NCBI GenBank assembly: GCA_002441125.1
Contig: DJVI01000031.1
Span: 57,703-86,405 of the forward strand
DNA length: 28,703 nucleotides
Source of the DNA: Caldifarciminota bacterium UBA6260
Lineage (GTDB): Bacteria; Hydrothermota; 32-111
Reading direction: 5' to 3'
A program made the position numbers and the translations under genes. Positions within the stretch are counted from its first letter, which is position 1, and each line of letters begins with the position of its first letter. Under the pieces are notes generated by a model. That model was not told where the DNA came from and did no database searches. It saw only the letters and a program-made list of their open reading frames with translations. Of this stretch, positions 8,501-16,684 are shown piece by piece.

Positions 8501-11001
8501 TGGTAACTAACAAATGGAAAAGCAAGATGGTCAGTGGTGATAGCACAAAATTTTTCTTTGGTGCTAAAAACAACCAAACAGATCCTGACTATTATCCTCC
8601 ATTCAATCCAGGAGTTGATTTCAACGGTAAACCTAAAAGGGAACAATCGATGGTCATATATTGTAACGGTTTCGAACACAACGATGCTGGAAAAATATAC
8701 AAAATTCTTCCTTTGAAGGAAAGTTATGAAAGATATAAAATGTTACAGTTCTATATCAGATCAACCGGTTCCGATTCCTTCAATTTCTATCTAAAATTTG
8801 GTGGAGATTCTCTGAACTATTATTTTATAAGATACAATCCAAAAAGTGAATGGGATACAGTTACAGTTTATCTTGATTCTTTAGTTAATCTTAAAAAAAA
8901 CAATCTGGATAAAAGTTTTGCTCAAAAAGATATTTATGGATTTTTTGGCTCACCTTCTTTAACAAATATAGGTTATCTTGAACTCTATATTCAAAATAAT
9001 GCTAACAGGGCAGAATCAACTGAAGTATGGGTGGATGACATTATGGTGATTGGGCCAAAAAACGAAACAGGATATGCTGGCGACATATCATCTAACCTTG
9101 AAATTCCAGAACTTTTAAGTTTATCATTTTTGACAGGATTTAAAAACCCTTATTTCAAAACTATAAATGAAAAATATGGATCAGGTAACCTTAACAACAA
9201 TTATAGGTTTTCTGCAAGTCTGAATGGTGAAAAACTTTTCCCAGAATTTATAGGTATAGTTTCTCCTGTAACATATTCATATTCGAGGTCTGTAAATAGA
9301 CCAGTTTACTATATCGGTTCAGATTACACTCTTTCAAATGATGAAGTGAAAAGGTTTTCAAACTATTCAACATCAACATCTTTTGGTGTAAGTTTGAAAA
9401 GAGGGAAAAATTTTACTAACAGATTTTTACATTACTTTTTAGATATCCCTTCATTATCCTATTCAAACTCTTCTTCAAACAATTTTACTTATAACAGGAC
9501 GGATACCACAAAAACAAACTCACTTTCATCGAATTTTGGCTACGATTTCAGTATAGTTCCTTTAAAGCTTTTTAAAAGTTTTGAAATATATTACTTTCCG
9601 TCAAACATTTCCTACAACCTTTCATATTCAACAAACCAGACAAAATCTTTCCTGCTTGGGGAAAATGGATTTGTGAATGTTGGAGAGAATTACCTGAAGA
9701 ATTTTAACAGGTCATTTTCAACAAGGTATAGAATATTCAGATCACTTGAAATAAATTATTCTGAAAACAAGATCCATGATCTTTTGCAAGATGATAACGA
9801 GTTTTTTGGTTTTTTGGGAAAAAGGATTGGTCAGAACAGCAACTTAAACTTAAACTATAACCCTTCATTTATAAAATATGTTACCCATACCTTAAACATT
9901 TCAACAAACTTCTCTGAAAGGAACAATAGAAATCTCTATTCTCTTGATTCTTTATTCTCAACGGATCTCTCACAGAGTTTCAGATTATCCTTGAATGGAA
10001 ATATAGATTACGCAAAAATTCTAAAACTTATTACAAGCATCAGGGATGAATCAAAGGACTCTGTGGCTCTTGTTGGTTCACCTCAATGGTTAGCTTCAAA
10101 TCTTGACAAATTTTTAGATAACTTGTCAGGAGTGAACTATTCTTATTCAACAAACAGAACCACATCTTTCAACTATGTAAGAGAGAATCCACCTTTTATT
10201 TATAAAATAGGTCTTGTGGATACATTACCAACAGGATACATCTCTTCATATTCTCAAAACAGAAAAAATTCAAATTACAGCTATTCTTTCTCTTCTGGAA
10301 TATCTTTCTGGAATATAGATCTTAGAGGATCATACAATTACTCATATACTATGAGCGGTCAGAATGAAAATATCATAAAAGATATAAACAGAAAATGGCC
10401 AAACTTATCCTTCACTTTATCAAATATCGAACAGATAGGTTTATTGGGCAAATATCTTAGATTCTTAAATTTCACCACATCTATTGCAAAAGGAGAAATT
10501 TCCTCATTCATTAACGATACAATGTTGAACAGAAACAGCACAACATTAGATTTTTATCCTCTTGTCGGACTTTCAGGATCAACTTCATTCAATTTGAATT
10601 TCAACTACAATCTAAACTATACAAAATCTATTTCAAACTCATACTCATCGGTTACAATTTCAAGAGAGAATAAAACATTTTCAAACACACTTTCTTTAAA
10701 CTACTCTTTTTCATCACCATCAGGTTTCAATATACCTGTAATAAAAAAGGTGATAAAGTTCAAATCCAATTTGAACACCGGAATAGATTTCTCTTATACA
10801 AAGGTTCAGGATGTTGATATAACCAACAACAATACTGTTGAAGATAAAATACTTTACGATATAAAGCCGAGAGCTGATTACAATTTCACGAACAATGTTT
10901 CAGGTGGATTGAATATAACTTTTTCAAGAAGTGAGGATATGAAAAGGGGAGATAAGAGACAACTTATAAGTTTGGGTTTCTGGACACTCTTCAGATTTTA
11001 A
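5581..11001 (+). CDS. sprA: SprA-like outer-membrane protein (type IX secretion translocon family)
   Basis: The 1806-residue protein has a signal peptide (about 1-18) and resembles SprA/Sov, the outer-membrane channel of type IX secretion. The SprA-like core (about 90-350) contains SLPGIKLIGGTPQHKGLFG, then a Gly-rich strand region and YDMDYQKNRFFLLG. The middle has three EF-hand-like loops (D461, D832-E843, D893-E904). The last 600 or so residues are Ser/Asn/Tyr-rich alternating strands typical of a large beta barrel, ending in a C-terminal Phe. It is shorter than Bacteroidota SprA (usually well over 2000 residues). It overlaps nfo by ATGA. A substrate with a T9SS-type tail is encoded at 19943-22108, which supports a working pathway. 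Family membership is likely; secretion function is inferred from the family. Confidence 0.85.
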   Translation: MKILKIFFPIFFFIFLFSQQENNLENKFLQYKKEFDGYKQVVEFDEEKDLVIFKSFYKDNFLFIDSIKTKDLYLSQKNQNMIREMLTASFKQSFSTSSSSGLIGDIDIPITFGKMKSFFGEGGKLVVEGSERIDYSGSKTFDLTAIEKGTSNISWIPEFMLKQQLIVNVTGSVGDRIKVNLKHNSETEKKSDNTVVLEYKGLDDDILQSVQAGDISLSLPGIKLIGGTPQHKGLFGLKGSGQLGGLNYTFVASKESGENEQKQFVGNTRVDSLKIYDMDYQKNRFFLLGLSQSDSIILLNVYKDDGIGTNNDEEGVLPAKLYFNPSTLDSLFFVGNFSLMIPGEDKDYIYYKNGQFIEFVTTLASSEVIGISYIVKRADGSIDTVGSFGTVDTLILKIIKQKDDYPFSPTWEYMMKNVYSFSSKNIIPSSFKLSIKKVNTGSGEDYELQGNTTYLKLLGLDQNGDGNVDLNFIDFNRGFLIFPSLYPFDSDSLIDKDSIIYWTLESGTSVGRKYYLDIKYSGSQSVYSLGTFNIIEGSEVVKVNGVTLTKDKDYTIDYEYGIVNFFTDAVNSPNALITIDYQYSPFLSLTSKNLVGMHFDYQLSDKLFANSNWIYNTLSYNLEDYPRIGEEPQEILLGEGDITYDEKFYSLSDLANLLPFYNTTSPSKFSVVSKVALSKPENNSAKKASIENMESVIVSNDISIDRKAWVFGSLPSGFDPNDLSEKYYWYNAIELNGNINSLLPDVEKTKDVSVLKIFMDNSPSSTNTFVTLNQLVSRTGIDLTDMMFLEVWVKGNEGNVVIEVGKNIPEDMTRRNKNGTLLGPDGILQTEDKNNDGILDVNEDTGLDGVYGEDSLNIFGDDGNDDYYYSLSQQYYYEKINGTENNNMFDSEDLDRDGSLNTREDYYRFSINLSSDENLVYKNPSSGWKLYRIPLQSSSVVRVGNPDLKYIKYTRLYWYGVSKDDTLSIYQLSMVTNKWKSKMVSGDSTKFFFGAKNNQTDPDYYPPFNPGVDFNGKPKREQSMVIYCNGFEHNDAGKIYKILPLKESYERYKMLQFYIRSTGSDSFNFYLKFGGDSLNYYFIRYNPKSEWDTVTVYLDSLVNLKKNNLDKSFAQKDIYGFFGSPSLTNIGYLELYIQNNANRAESTEVWVDDIMVIGPKNETGYAGDISSNLEIPELLSLSFLTGFKNPYFKTINEKYGSGNLNNNYRFSASLNGEKLFPEFIGIVSPVTYSYSRSVNRPVYYIGSDYTLSNDEVKRFSNYSTSTSFGVSLKRGKNFTNRFLHYFLDIPSLSYSNSSSNNFTYNRTDTTKTNSLSSNFGYDFSIVPLKLFKSFEIYYFPSNISYNLSYSTNQTKSFLLGENGFVNVGENYLKNFNRSFSTRYRIFRSLEINYSENKIHDLLQDDNEFFGFLGKRIGQNSNLNLNYNPSFIKYVTHTLNISTNFSERNNRNLYSLDSLFSTDLSQSFRLSLNGNIDYAKILKLITSIRDESKDSVALVGSPQWLASNLDKFLDNLSGVNYSYSTNRTTSFNYVRENPPFIYKIGLVDTLPTGYISSYSQNRKNSNYSYSFSSGISFWNIDLRGSYNYSYTMSGQNENIIKDINRKWPNLSFTLSNIEQIGLLGKYLRFLNFTTSIAKGEISSFINDTMLNRNSTTLDFYPLVGLSGSTSFNLNFNYNLNYTKSISNSYSSVTISRENKTFSNTLSLNYSFSSPSGFNIPVIKKVIKFKSNLNTGIDFSYTKVQDVDITNNNTVEDKILYDIKPRADYNFTNNVSGGLNITFSRSEDMKRGDKRQLISLGFWTLFRF

Positions 11002-11005
11002 CATA

Positions 11006-11034
11006 TTGTTTTTTTCCTTTAAAAGATTTATAAT
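11006..11034 (+). promoter_or_regulatory. Predicted sigma-70-type promoter of the kinase operon (leaderless)
   Basis: TTGTTT (11006-11011) and a perfect TATAAT (11029-11034) are separated by 17 bases, in the 40-base gap after sprA. The expected start of transcription, about 7 bases past the -10 box, is 11041-11042, which is the kinase ATG itself. No Shine-Dalgarno precedes that ATG. Position, spacing and missing ribosome site agree with a leaderless mRNA. Confidence 0.6.
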
Positions 11035-11041
11035 CATAAAA

Positions 11042-12403
11042 ATGAAAAAGGATAGAAAATATTATCTAATAATTATTTTTATATTTTCCTTTTTGATATT
11101 CTGGTTATTCTTTTCAGTTATAACTAATATAATTCTTGATAAACTTGTAGATACACATTTAAAAAATAAAAGTGAAAACTATCTGAAACAGACAGTTTCC
11201 CAGAATCGAATATCGCCTATAGATGAGGATCTCGCTGCCTGCATAATTTTTGATAATGATAATTTCTACAAAAATGAGATAATATATAAAAGCGATATGT
11301 TTGATATAAACGATTTGACATCATACCCAAAAGTATACAAGTACAATCTTTCAGGTCAAAACAAATCTATACTTTTCGTTTACAAAGATACACATTCTAA
11401 GTTCAGATTCGCTTTACTTATACAGTTTCTTCTTGGGACTTTTCTTGTTTTGTCTATTCTCTATTTCATGTTCATTCTAAAAGATAGAAGGCAGAATACA
11501 GTAAAACAGATTGTTGAATATATTAAAAGTGGTAAAAGTGAAAATGTTCAAATCGACGATGAGTTCTATGATATTTTTAATTCTACAAACGAAATATTGA
11601 AAAAAAATGTTGATGAGATTGAAAGGTTGAAAGGTGTTATAAATATTCTTAAAGATCAGAATATGTCTTTAAAAGAGATAGATAGTGCCAAAACGAGTGT
11701 TATAGAGAATATTTCCCATGAACTCAAAACTCCACTGACAAAAATAAAAGGTTACCTTGATTATATGTATTCAGGTAAGATGGGAGATCTTCAGCCATCT
11801 CAGAAGGATGCGTTGACTGTTGTAATAAAAAATGTTAACTCGATTTTAAACCAGATCGATAAGATAATAAAATATGCAAAAACTGAATTTATAAATTTAG
11901 ATAGAGAGATTTTTGATCTTAAAAAAGTTCTTAAAGAAGTTGTTGATACTTATACTACACTTGCTGATGAAAAAAATATTAAAATTGTTCTTGATATCTC
12001 AAACCTTGAAACACCAATCTATGCTGATAAAAACGCCATCATCGAGGCTTTTGATAACATAATAAATAATGCCTTGAAATTTACTCCAAAGGATGGTAAC
12101 ATTATAATAACAGGTTATGAAAAGATGGATAATAAAAATCTTTTCGCAGTTGTTATAGTTGAGGATTCAGGAATAGGAATCCCTGCTGATAAGATAGAAA
12201 AAATATTTGACAGATTCTATCAGGTAGAACAGTCGAGTTCAAAAAAATATCCAGGAATGGGGCTTGGATTGACTATAGTAAAAACAATAATAAATGCACA
12301 CAACGGAATTATAGATGTATCTTCCATAGTTGGAAAGGGGACTAAAGTAAAGATAGTTTTACCTCTAAAAGTTGTAGGAGGGGAAAATGAAACAAAAGGA
12401 TGA
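11042..12403 (+). CDS. Membrane sensor histidine kinase
   Basis: A transmembrane sensor kinase of 453 residues when started at ATG 11042. A TTG at 11006 would add 12 residues, but it lies in the -35 box, so I prefer the ATG. Layout: transmembrane helix about 9-32, an extracytoplasmic sensor region of roughly 90 residues with no recognised fold, second helix about 123-146, a helical linker, then the dimerisation domain with ISHELKTPL (phosphoacceptor His226). The ATPase domain has the N box (NIINNALKFTP), G1 (EDSGIGIP), the F box (DRFYQVEQ) and G2 (GMGLGLTI). All catalytic boxes are present. The signal is unknown. The gene overlaps the response regulator by 17 bases and so is almost certainly co-expressed with it. 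Confidence 0.93.
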   Translation: MKKDRKYYLIIIFIFSFLIFWLFFSVITNIILDKLVDTHLKNKSENYLKQTVSQNRISPIDEDLAACIIFDNDNFYKNEIIYKSDMFDINDLTSYPKVYKYNLSGQNKSILFVYKDTHSKFRFALLIQFLLGTFLVLSILYFMFILKDRRQNTVKQIVEYIKSGKSENVQIDDEFYDIFNSTNEILKKNVDEIERLKGVINILKDQNMSLKEIDSAKTSVIENISHELKTPLTKIKGYLDYMYSGKMGDLQPSQKDALTVVIKNVNSILNQIDKIIKYAKTEFINLDREIFDLKKVLKEVVDTYTTLADEKNIKIVLDISNLETPIYADKNAIIEAFDNIINNALKFTPKDGNIIITGYEKMDNKNLFAVVIVEDSGIGIPADKIEKIFDRFYQVEQSSSKKYPGMGLGLTIVKTIINAHNGIIDVSSIVGKGTKVKIVLPLKVVGGENETKG

Positions 12404-12779
12404 AAAGGTAAAAAAGATACTGATAATCGATGATGACGAGGACATAATCAGTTTGATCAGGATTATTCTTGAGAATGAAAACTACACAGTTATAGGTGCT
12501 TTGAATGGTGATGAAGGAATAAAGTATGCGTTGAAAGAAAAACCTGATTTGATTCTTCTTGATATCATGATGCCCGGAACCGATGGTTGGGAAGTTATGA
12601 AAATGCTTCATACTGATGAAAAAACGAGAAAGATACCTGTTGCTATGTTAACCTGTAAAACTGATGTTAGAGATAAGTTGGCAGGTTTACAGGAAGGAGC
12701 GATCGATTATATCACAAAACCATTTTCACCCGAGGAGTTGATTACAAGAGTAAACAAAATATTCAAAATTTTAAACTGA
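12387..12779 (+). CDS. Single-domain response regulator (CheY-like receiver)
   Basis: At 130 residues this is a bare receiver domain with no output domain. The acidic pocket is D15-D17 (IIDDDED), the phosphoacceptor is D59 (LILLDIMMPG), the switch Thr is T89 (AMLTCK) and the conserved Lys is K111 (ITKPFS). The ATG lies 17 bases inside the kinase gene behind GGAGGGG, so the kinase at 11042-12403 is its probable phosphodonor. Lacking a DNA-binding or enzymatic domain, it must act by protein contact. The EAL-domain protein encoded 10 bases downstream is the obvious candidate partner, but that is inference from position only. Confidence 0.95.
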   Translation: MKQKDEKVKKILIIDDDEDIISLIRIILENENYTVIGALNGDEGIKYALKEKPDLILLDIMMPGTDGWEVMKMLHTDEKTRKIPVAMLTCKTDVRDKLAGLQEGAIDYITKPFSPEELITRVNKIFKILN

Positions 12780-12789
12780 TGGAGAATCG

Positions 12790-14094
12790 ATGAACGAAAA
12801 AGATTATTTTCAGATGCATACGGAGTGGTTGAGATTTAAAAGCTGTCTTTACGATATGAATACTGGGCTTCCCGTTCTTCCACTTGTAATCGAAGATATA
12901 AGAAAACTCTCCGATGATTATGGTAAAGTTGTAGTTATCTATATCGATATCACTAAAGATATAGAATCACTCTATGGATGGCAGATGTATGACAAGTTGA
13001 TAAGGCAAACTGTTAACTCTATTTCATTTTTAAAAAAAGAGATTCTTCCTGAAAACACTATCATAACATTGACTGGAGTAAGAAGTGGTGAAATACTTTT
13101 ATTCCTTTCTACAGATAAGAATGGGAATATACTTTCAAACGATGAAGTTGAGAGAATAGAAAAAAGGATAAAGTCTAAAATTGAAAATGAATTACCGGGA
13201 TGGGAACCTAACTATATTTTCGCTACAAAAGTTTTTAGAACAGGATATTCATTTTTTACAAAGAGTCCAACAAGAAGGATGGAAAGAACAATTTTTCAAG
13301 CGATAGATAAAGCCAGAAGGATAATAGAAAGGCAGAAAGAGGAATCGAGGTTGGATAGAGATCTTAACCTTGAATACATAATAGCAAATAATGAGATAAG
13401 AACAGTTTATCAGCCGATAATAGATCTTAAAAATGGTGATATCCTTGGTTTTGAAGCTTTATCCAGGATAACTAACGATTCTTTTTTATCCAATTCTGAA
13501 ATTCTTTTTTCCTATGCTGTTGAAACAGATATGTTACTTGACCTTGAAAGGATATGTAGAACCAACGCTGTTATTCACCTACCAGAAAAACTAAACGGCA
13601 GATTATTATTTTTGAATTCAAGTGCTAAAGGAATCTATGACCCTGAATTTAAATCAAAAAAGTTTGAAAATTTTCTTGAAGAACATTCTATACCAAAGGA
13701 AAATGTAGTGATAGAGATAACAGAAAAACTTGCTGTTACCGATTACCAGTCATTCGATAAATCTGTAAGGATATTAAAGGATAAAGGATTTAAAATCGCT
13801 ATCGATGATATGGGAGCAGGCTATTCTTCTTTGAGAACCATTTCTGAATTGAAGCCGAACTTTTTGAAATACGATATGGCACTTATAAGGGATATTCATA
13901 AAAATCTTATAAAAAAGGATCTGCTTGAAACATTGATACCTTTTACTGAAAGGCTTGGTGCGGAAATTATCGCTGAAGGTATAGAGACTGAAGATGAGTT
14001 CGAAACCTTGAAAAGTATTGGAATAAAATATGGTCAAGGTTTCTTCATCGCTATACCTGAAAATCCTTTCCCAAAGATAAAAGTTAAAAACTAA
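12790..14094 (+). CDS. Degenerate GGDEF plus EAL domain protein (probable c-di-GMP phosphodiesterase)
   Basis: The 434-residue cytoplasmic protein joins a GGDEF-like domain (about 20-185) to an EAL domain (about 195-430). The diguanylate cyclase site is lost: where GGDEF should lie the sequence reads RSGEI (98-102). The EAL half keeps the residues needed for metal binding and catalysis: E222 in EALSR, N276, E309, D339-D340 (AIDDMGAGYSS), K360, E396 (AEGIETE) and Q416. It should therefore hydrolyse c-di-GMP, with the dead GGDEF domain perhaps acting as a sensor; both are inferred. There is no membrane segment or PAS domain. It starts 10 bases after the response regulator, with TGGAGA upstream, and ends 1 base before mutL. 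Confidence 0.9.
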   Translation: MNEKDYFQMHTEWLRFKSCLYDMNTGLPVLPLVIEDIRKLSDDYGKVVVIYIDITKDIESLYGWQMYDKLIRQTVNSISFLKKEILPENTIITLTGVRSGEILLFLSTDKNGNILSNDEVERIEKRIKSKIENELPGWEPNYIFATKVFRTGYSFFTKSPTRRMERTIFQAIDKARRIIERQKEESRLDRDLNLEYIIANNEIRTVYQPIIDLKNGDILGFEALSRITNDSFLSNSEILFSYAVETDMLLDLERICRTNAVIHLPEKLNGRLLFLNSSAKGIYDPEFKSKKFENFLEEHSIPKENVVIEITEKLAVTDYQSFDKSVRILKDKGFKIAIDDMGAGYSSLRTISELKPNFLKYDMALIRDIHKNLIKKDLLETLIPFTERLGAEIIAEGIETEDEFETLKSIGIKYGQGFFIAIPENPFPKIKVKN

Positions 14095-14095
14095 A

Positions 14096-15766
14096 GTGAA
14101 AATTAAACTTTTACCTGAGTCGGTTTACTCTTTCATCGCTGCAGGTGAGGTTATAGACAGACCTGCTTCTGTAGTCAGAGAGTTGATACAAAATTCTATA
14201 GATGCTAAGGCATCAAGCATAACGGTTTCAATAAACAAAGGTGGAAAGGAACTTATAAACATCATCGATGATGGCGAAGGGATGGATAGAGATGATCTTC
14301 TTTTCGCAACAAAAAAACATGCAACGAGTAAAATCAATACACTTGACGACCTTAAAAATATTATAACATATGGATTCAGAGGAGAAGCGTTATATTCTGT
14401 TGGGCTCGTTTCACACTTAACTATTGAATCAAAGGTGAAAGAGGATGATCTTGGTAACAGTATTATAATAGATTGTGGTGAAGTAAAAGGAACAGAGAGA
14501 TCATCTATTGAAAAAGGAACAAGCATAGTTGTAAAAGACCTTTTCAAAAATATTCCTGCGAGAAAAAAATTTTTGAAGTCAGATCTTTATGAACAAAAAA
14601 AGGTTGAGGATGAATTTGTATTCCATTCTATTGCGAATCCTGAAATAAGTTTCAAATTTATAGTTGATGGTCATATCGTTTACAATCTTAAATCTTCAGA
14701 TTTAAGGGAAAGGATAAAGGAACTTAAGGGAGAGAATTTCATTAAAGAGACATTCTCCTTGGATTATTTTGAAAGGGGAATCAGGATTAAAGGTTTTGTT
14801 GGTAATCCCAAACTTTTCAACAATATAAAATATAAGTTTAGTATGGTTTTTGTAAATAAAAGGTATATAAACTATCCTCAGATTAAAAAAGCTATATTCA
14901 GTGCTTTTGGAACACAACTTAAAAGAGGTTTTACCCCATACATAATTTTTATAGATATTTCTCCCCATCTTGTTGATTTTAATGTCCACCCAATGAAAAA
15001 AGAGGTGAAATTCTCTTCAGAGAATGATCTCTTCTTTGTTGTTAATAGAAGCGTGAAGAGTGGATTAGCTGTTGATAGAAATTTTGTTGAAAATGATAGA
15101 ACTTTAGAACCTGTAGATCTTTCAAAACCTGATTTTTTTGTTAGGGAAGAGAAACTTTTTTCAGATGTTGATTTTTATCTTTCTGAAAAAAAGACTACAA
15201 ACGTTTCTTTTGAGAGTTCAAAATTCTGGCAATTTCAGAACTCTTATATTTTCGTTTCAGTGAAGGATAAACTTTACATATTGGATCAACATGCAGCTGC
15301 AGAAAGGATATCTTATGAGAAACTTTTAAAAGAGAAAGAGAAAATAACTTCTCAGAAACTTTTATTCCCTTTCACTTTAAGGTTGAATTCCGACATCTAT
15401 ATTTTTGTTAATGAGAATATTGAAAAGTTTGAAAAATTGGGATTTTCTGTAAGAGTATTTGATAACAACAAAATCCTTGTTGAATCTGTTCCGTCAATAA
15501 TTGAGGATGATTTTAATAAAGAAGATTTTGAGGAATTCGTTAATGAAATTTACAATTTAGGTTTTGGAAGTGAGTTCGATGAAATTTTAAAGATTGTTGC
15601 ATGTAAATCTTCCATAAAAGCAGGAAAGAAGTTGAATTCTGTTGAGATGGAGGAAATATTCAATCAACTTTTCAAATGTGAAAATCCACATGCTTGTCCA
15701 CATGGAAGGCCAACATTCATAACTTTTAGTATTGATGATTTTGAAAAATGGTTCAGAAGGAGATAG
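14096..15766 (+). CDS. mutL: DNA mismatch repair protein MutL (endonuclease type)
   Basis: Couples MutS mismatch recognition to strand incision. The N-terminal GHKL ATPase has E29 (VREL), the DDGEGM loop (about 58-63), FRGEAL (94-99) and the PARKKFLKS region. The C-terminal half contains DQHAAAERISYE (397-408), an exact fit to the DQHA(X)2E(X)4E endonuclease motif. It also has C503 in ACKSS and CPHGRP at 534-539, which complete the metal site of nicking MutL proteins and are absent from E. coli MutL. At 556 residues the inter-domain linker is short. The start is GTG, 1 base after the previous stop; it gives the standard N-terminus (LLPESVYSFIAAGEVI). It overlaps miaA by 19 bases; the mutL-miaA pair is common in bacteria. 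No mutS lies in the window. Confidence 0.97.
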   Translation: MKIKLLPESVYSFIAAGEVIDRPASVVRELIQNSIDAKASSITVSINKGGKELINIIDDGEGMDRDDLLFATKKHATSKINTLDDLKNIITYGFRGEALYSVGLVSHLTIESKVKEDDLGNSIIIDCGEVKGTERSSIEKGTSIVVKDLFKNIPARKKFLKSDLYEQKKVEDEFVFHSIANPEISFKFIVDGHIVYNLKSSDLRERIKELKGENFIKETFSLDYFERGIRIKGFVGNPKLFNNIKYKFSMVFVNKRYINYPQIKKAIFSAFGTQLKRGFTPYIIFIDISPHLVDFNVHPMKKEVKFSSENDLFFVVNRSVKSGLAVDRNFVENDRTLEPVDLSKPDFFVREEKLFSDVDFYLSEKKTTNVSFESSKFWQFQNSYIFVSVKDKLYILDQHAAAERISYEKLLKEKEKITSQKLLFPFTLRLNSDIYIFVNENIEKFEKLGFSVRVFDNNKILVESVPSIIEDDFNKEDFEEFVNEIYNLGFGSEFDEILKIVACKSSIKAGKKLNSVEMEEIFNQLFKCENPHACPHGRPTFITFSIDDFEKWFRRR

Positions 15767-16614
15767 AACTATTACTCGGAGAAACCGCATCAGGGAAAAC
15801 TGAGCTTTTGAAAGAAAGATCAAAAAAAGAAAAGTTCGTTGTTTTTAACTGTGATTCAAGGCAGATTTACAGATATCTCGATATTGGAACCGCAAAGCCT
15901 GAAAAAGATTTTCTCGAAAGAGTCCCCCATTATTTTGTGGATATTGTTGAGTATAACCAGAATTTCTCAGCAGGAGATTTTTTAAGGAAATTCAGAGAAT
16001 ATATTGAAAATGAGGATGGAAAAATAATTTTGAGTGTTGGAACACCTTTCTACCTTAACTCACTACTTTACGGGCTCGATGATATTCCAGAGGTTTCAAT
16101 AGAAACGAAAAAAAAGGTTGAAAACATTTTAAAGGATAAAGGGATTTTTTATCTTTATGACCTTCTAATGAAGGTGGACCCGAGAAGAGCAGAAGAGTTG
16201 AACAGAAATGATAAACAGAGGATATTGAGATCTCTTGAAGTTTATTTCGAAACAAAGAAGCCTATAAGTTCTTTTTTTAAAAAGAGAAAAACCGTTGATT
16301 TCAAAATCAAAAAGGTGGAGTATATTTTCAGGGATAAAGAGCAGTTAAAGTTAAGAATATCCAAAAGGGTAGATGGTATGGTTTCAAAAGGGCTAATAGA
16401 AGAGGTCGAAAAGGTTATCTCTATTTATGGAGAAACTATATTTTATGAAAAACCTGTTATAGGATATTTCGAAACCTTAGAGTATATAAAAGGGTTGATC
16501 ACGAAAGAGAAGATGAAGGAAAAAATAGTTAAAAATACACTTTTACTTGTAAAAAGGCAGAGAACCTTTTTTAAAAAAATATTGAAAGATCTGAAAGATG
16601 TAAATTTCATTTGA
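15748..16614 (+). CDS. miaA: tRNA dimethylallyltransferase
   Basis: Adds a dimethylallyl group to N6 of A37 in tRNAs that read codons beginning with U. The 288 residues carry the P-loop GETASGKTE (11-19; the usual proline is Glu), the CDSRQIYRYLDIGTAKP motif, VPHYFVDI, GTPFYLNSLLYG and NDKQRILRSLEVY, all in family order. The ATG at 15748 lies inside mutL with no clear ribosome site of its own, so coupling to mutL translation is likely. It is the last gene of this run; after it come 70 bases holding a new promoter. I see no hairpin-type terminator at its end. Confidence 0.96.
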   Translation: MVQKEIELLLGETASGKTELLKERSKKEKFVVFNCDSRQIYRYLDIGTAKPEKDFLERVPHYFVDIVEYNQNFSAGDFLRKFREYIENEDGKIILSVGTPFYLNSLLYGLDDIPEVSIETKKKVENILKDKGIFYLYDLLMKVDPRRAEELNRNDKQRILRSLEVYFETKKPISSFFKKRKTVDFKIKKVEYIFRDKEQLKLRISKRVDGMVSKGLIEEVEKVISIYGETIFYEKPVIGYFETLEYIKGLITKEKMKEKIVKNTLLLVKRQRTFFKKILKDLKDVNFI

Positions 16615-16628
16615 ATTGTAGAAAGATG

Positions 16629-16656
16629 TTGACAAAATCTACCCATTTAATATAAT
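16629..16656 (+). promoter_or_regulatory. Consensus sigma-70-type promoter for the pilin-like gene
   Basis: Perfect TTGACA (16629-16634) and perfect TATAAT (16651-16656) are separated by 16 bases in the 70-base gap after miaA. The predicted transcript start is near 16663, followed by AGGAG (16673-16677) and the ATG at 16685. It is the best promoter match I see in the window and implies strong separate expression of the gene it precedes. Confidence 0.8.
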
Positions 16657-16684
16657 AAATTATTAAAAAAACAGGAGTAAATAG

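Noticed and set aside
10975..11016. T-run after the sprA-like gene as an intrinsic terminator
   Set aside because: Only a 4-base TCTG/CAGA pairing precedes the seven Ts, too weak for a terminator, and the Ts overlap the predicted -35 box.
12790..14094. Active diguanylate cyclase
   Set aside because: The GGDEF site reads RSGEI, lacking the residues needed for GTP and metal binding.
16615..16684. Small RNA or riboswitch in the gap after miaA
   Set aside because: The gap is only 70 bases and is accounted for by the promoter and ribosome site; no stable hairpin was noticed.
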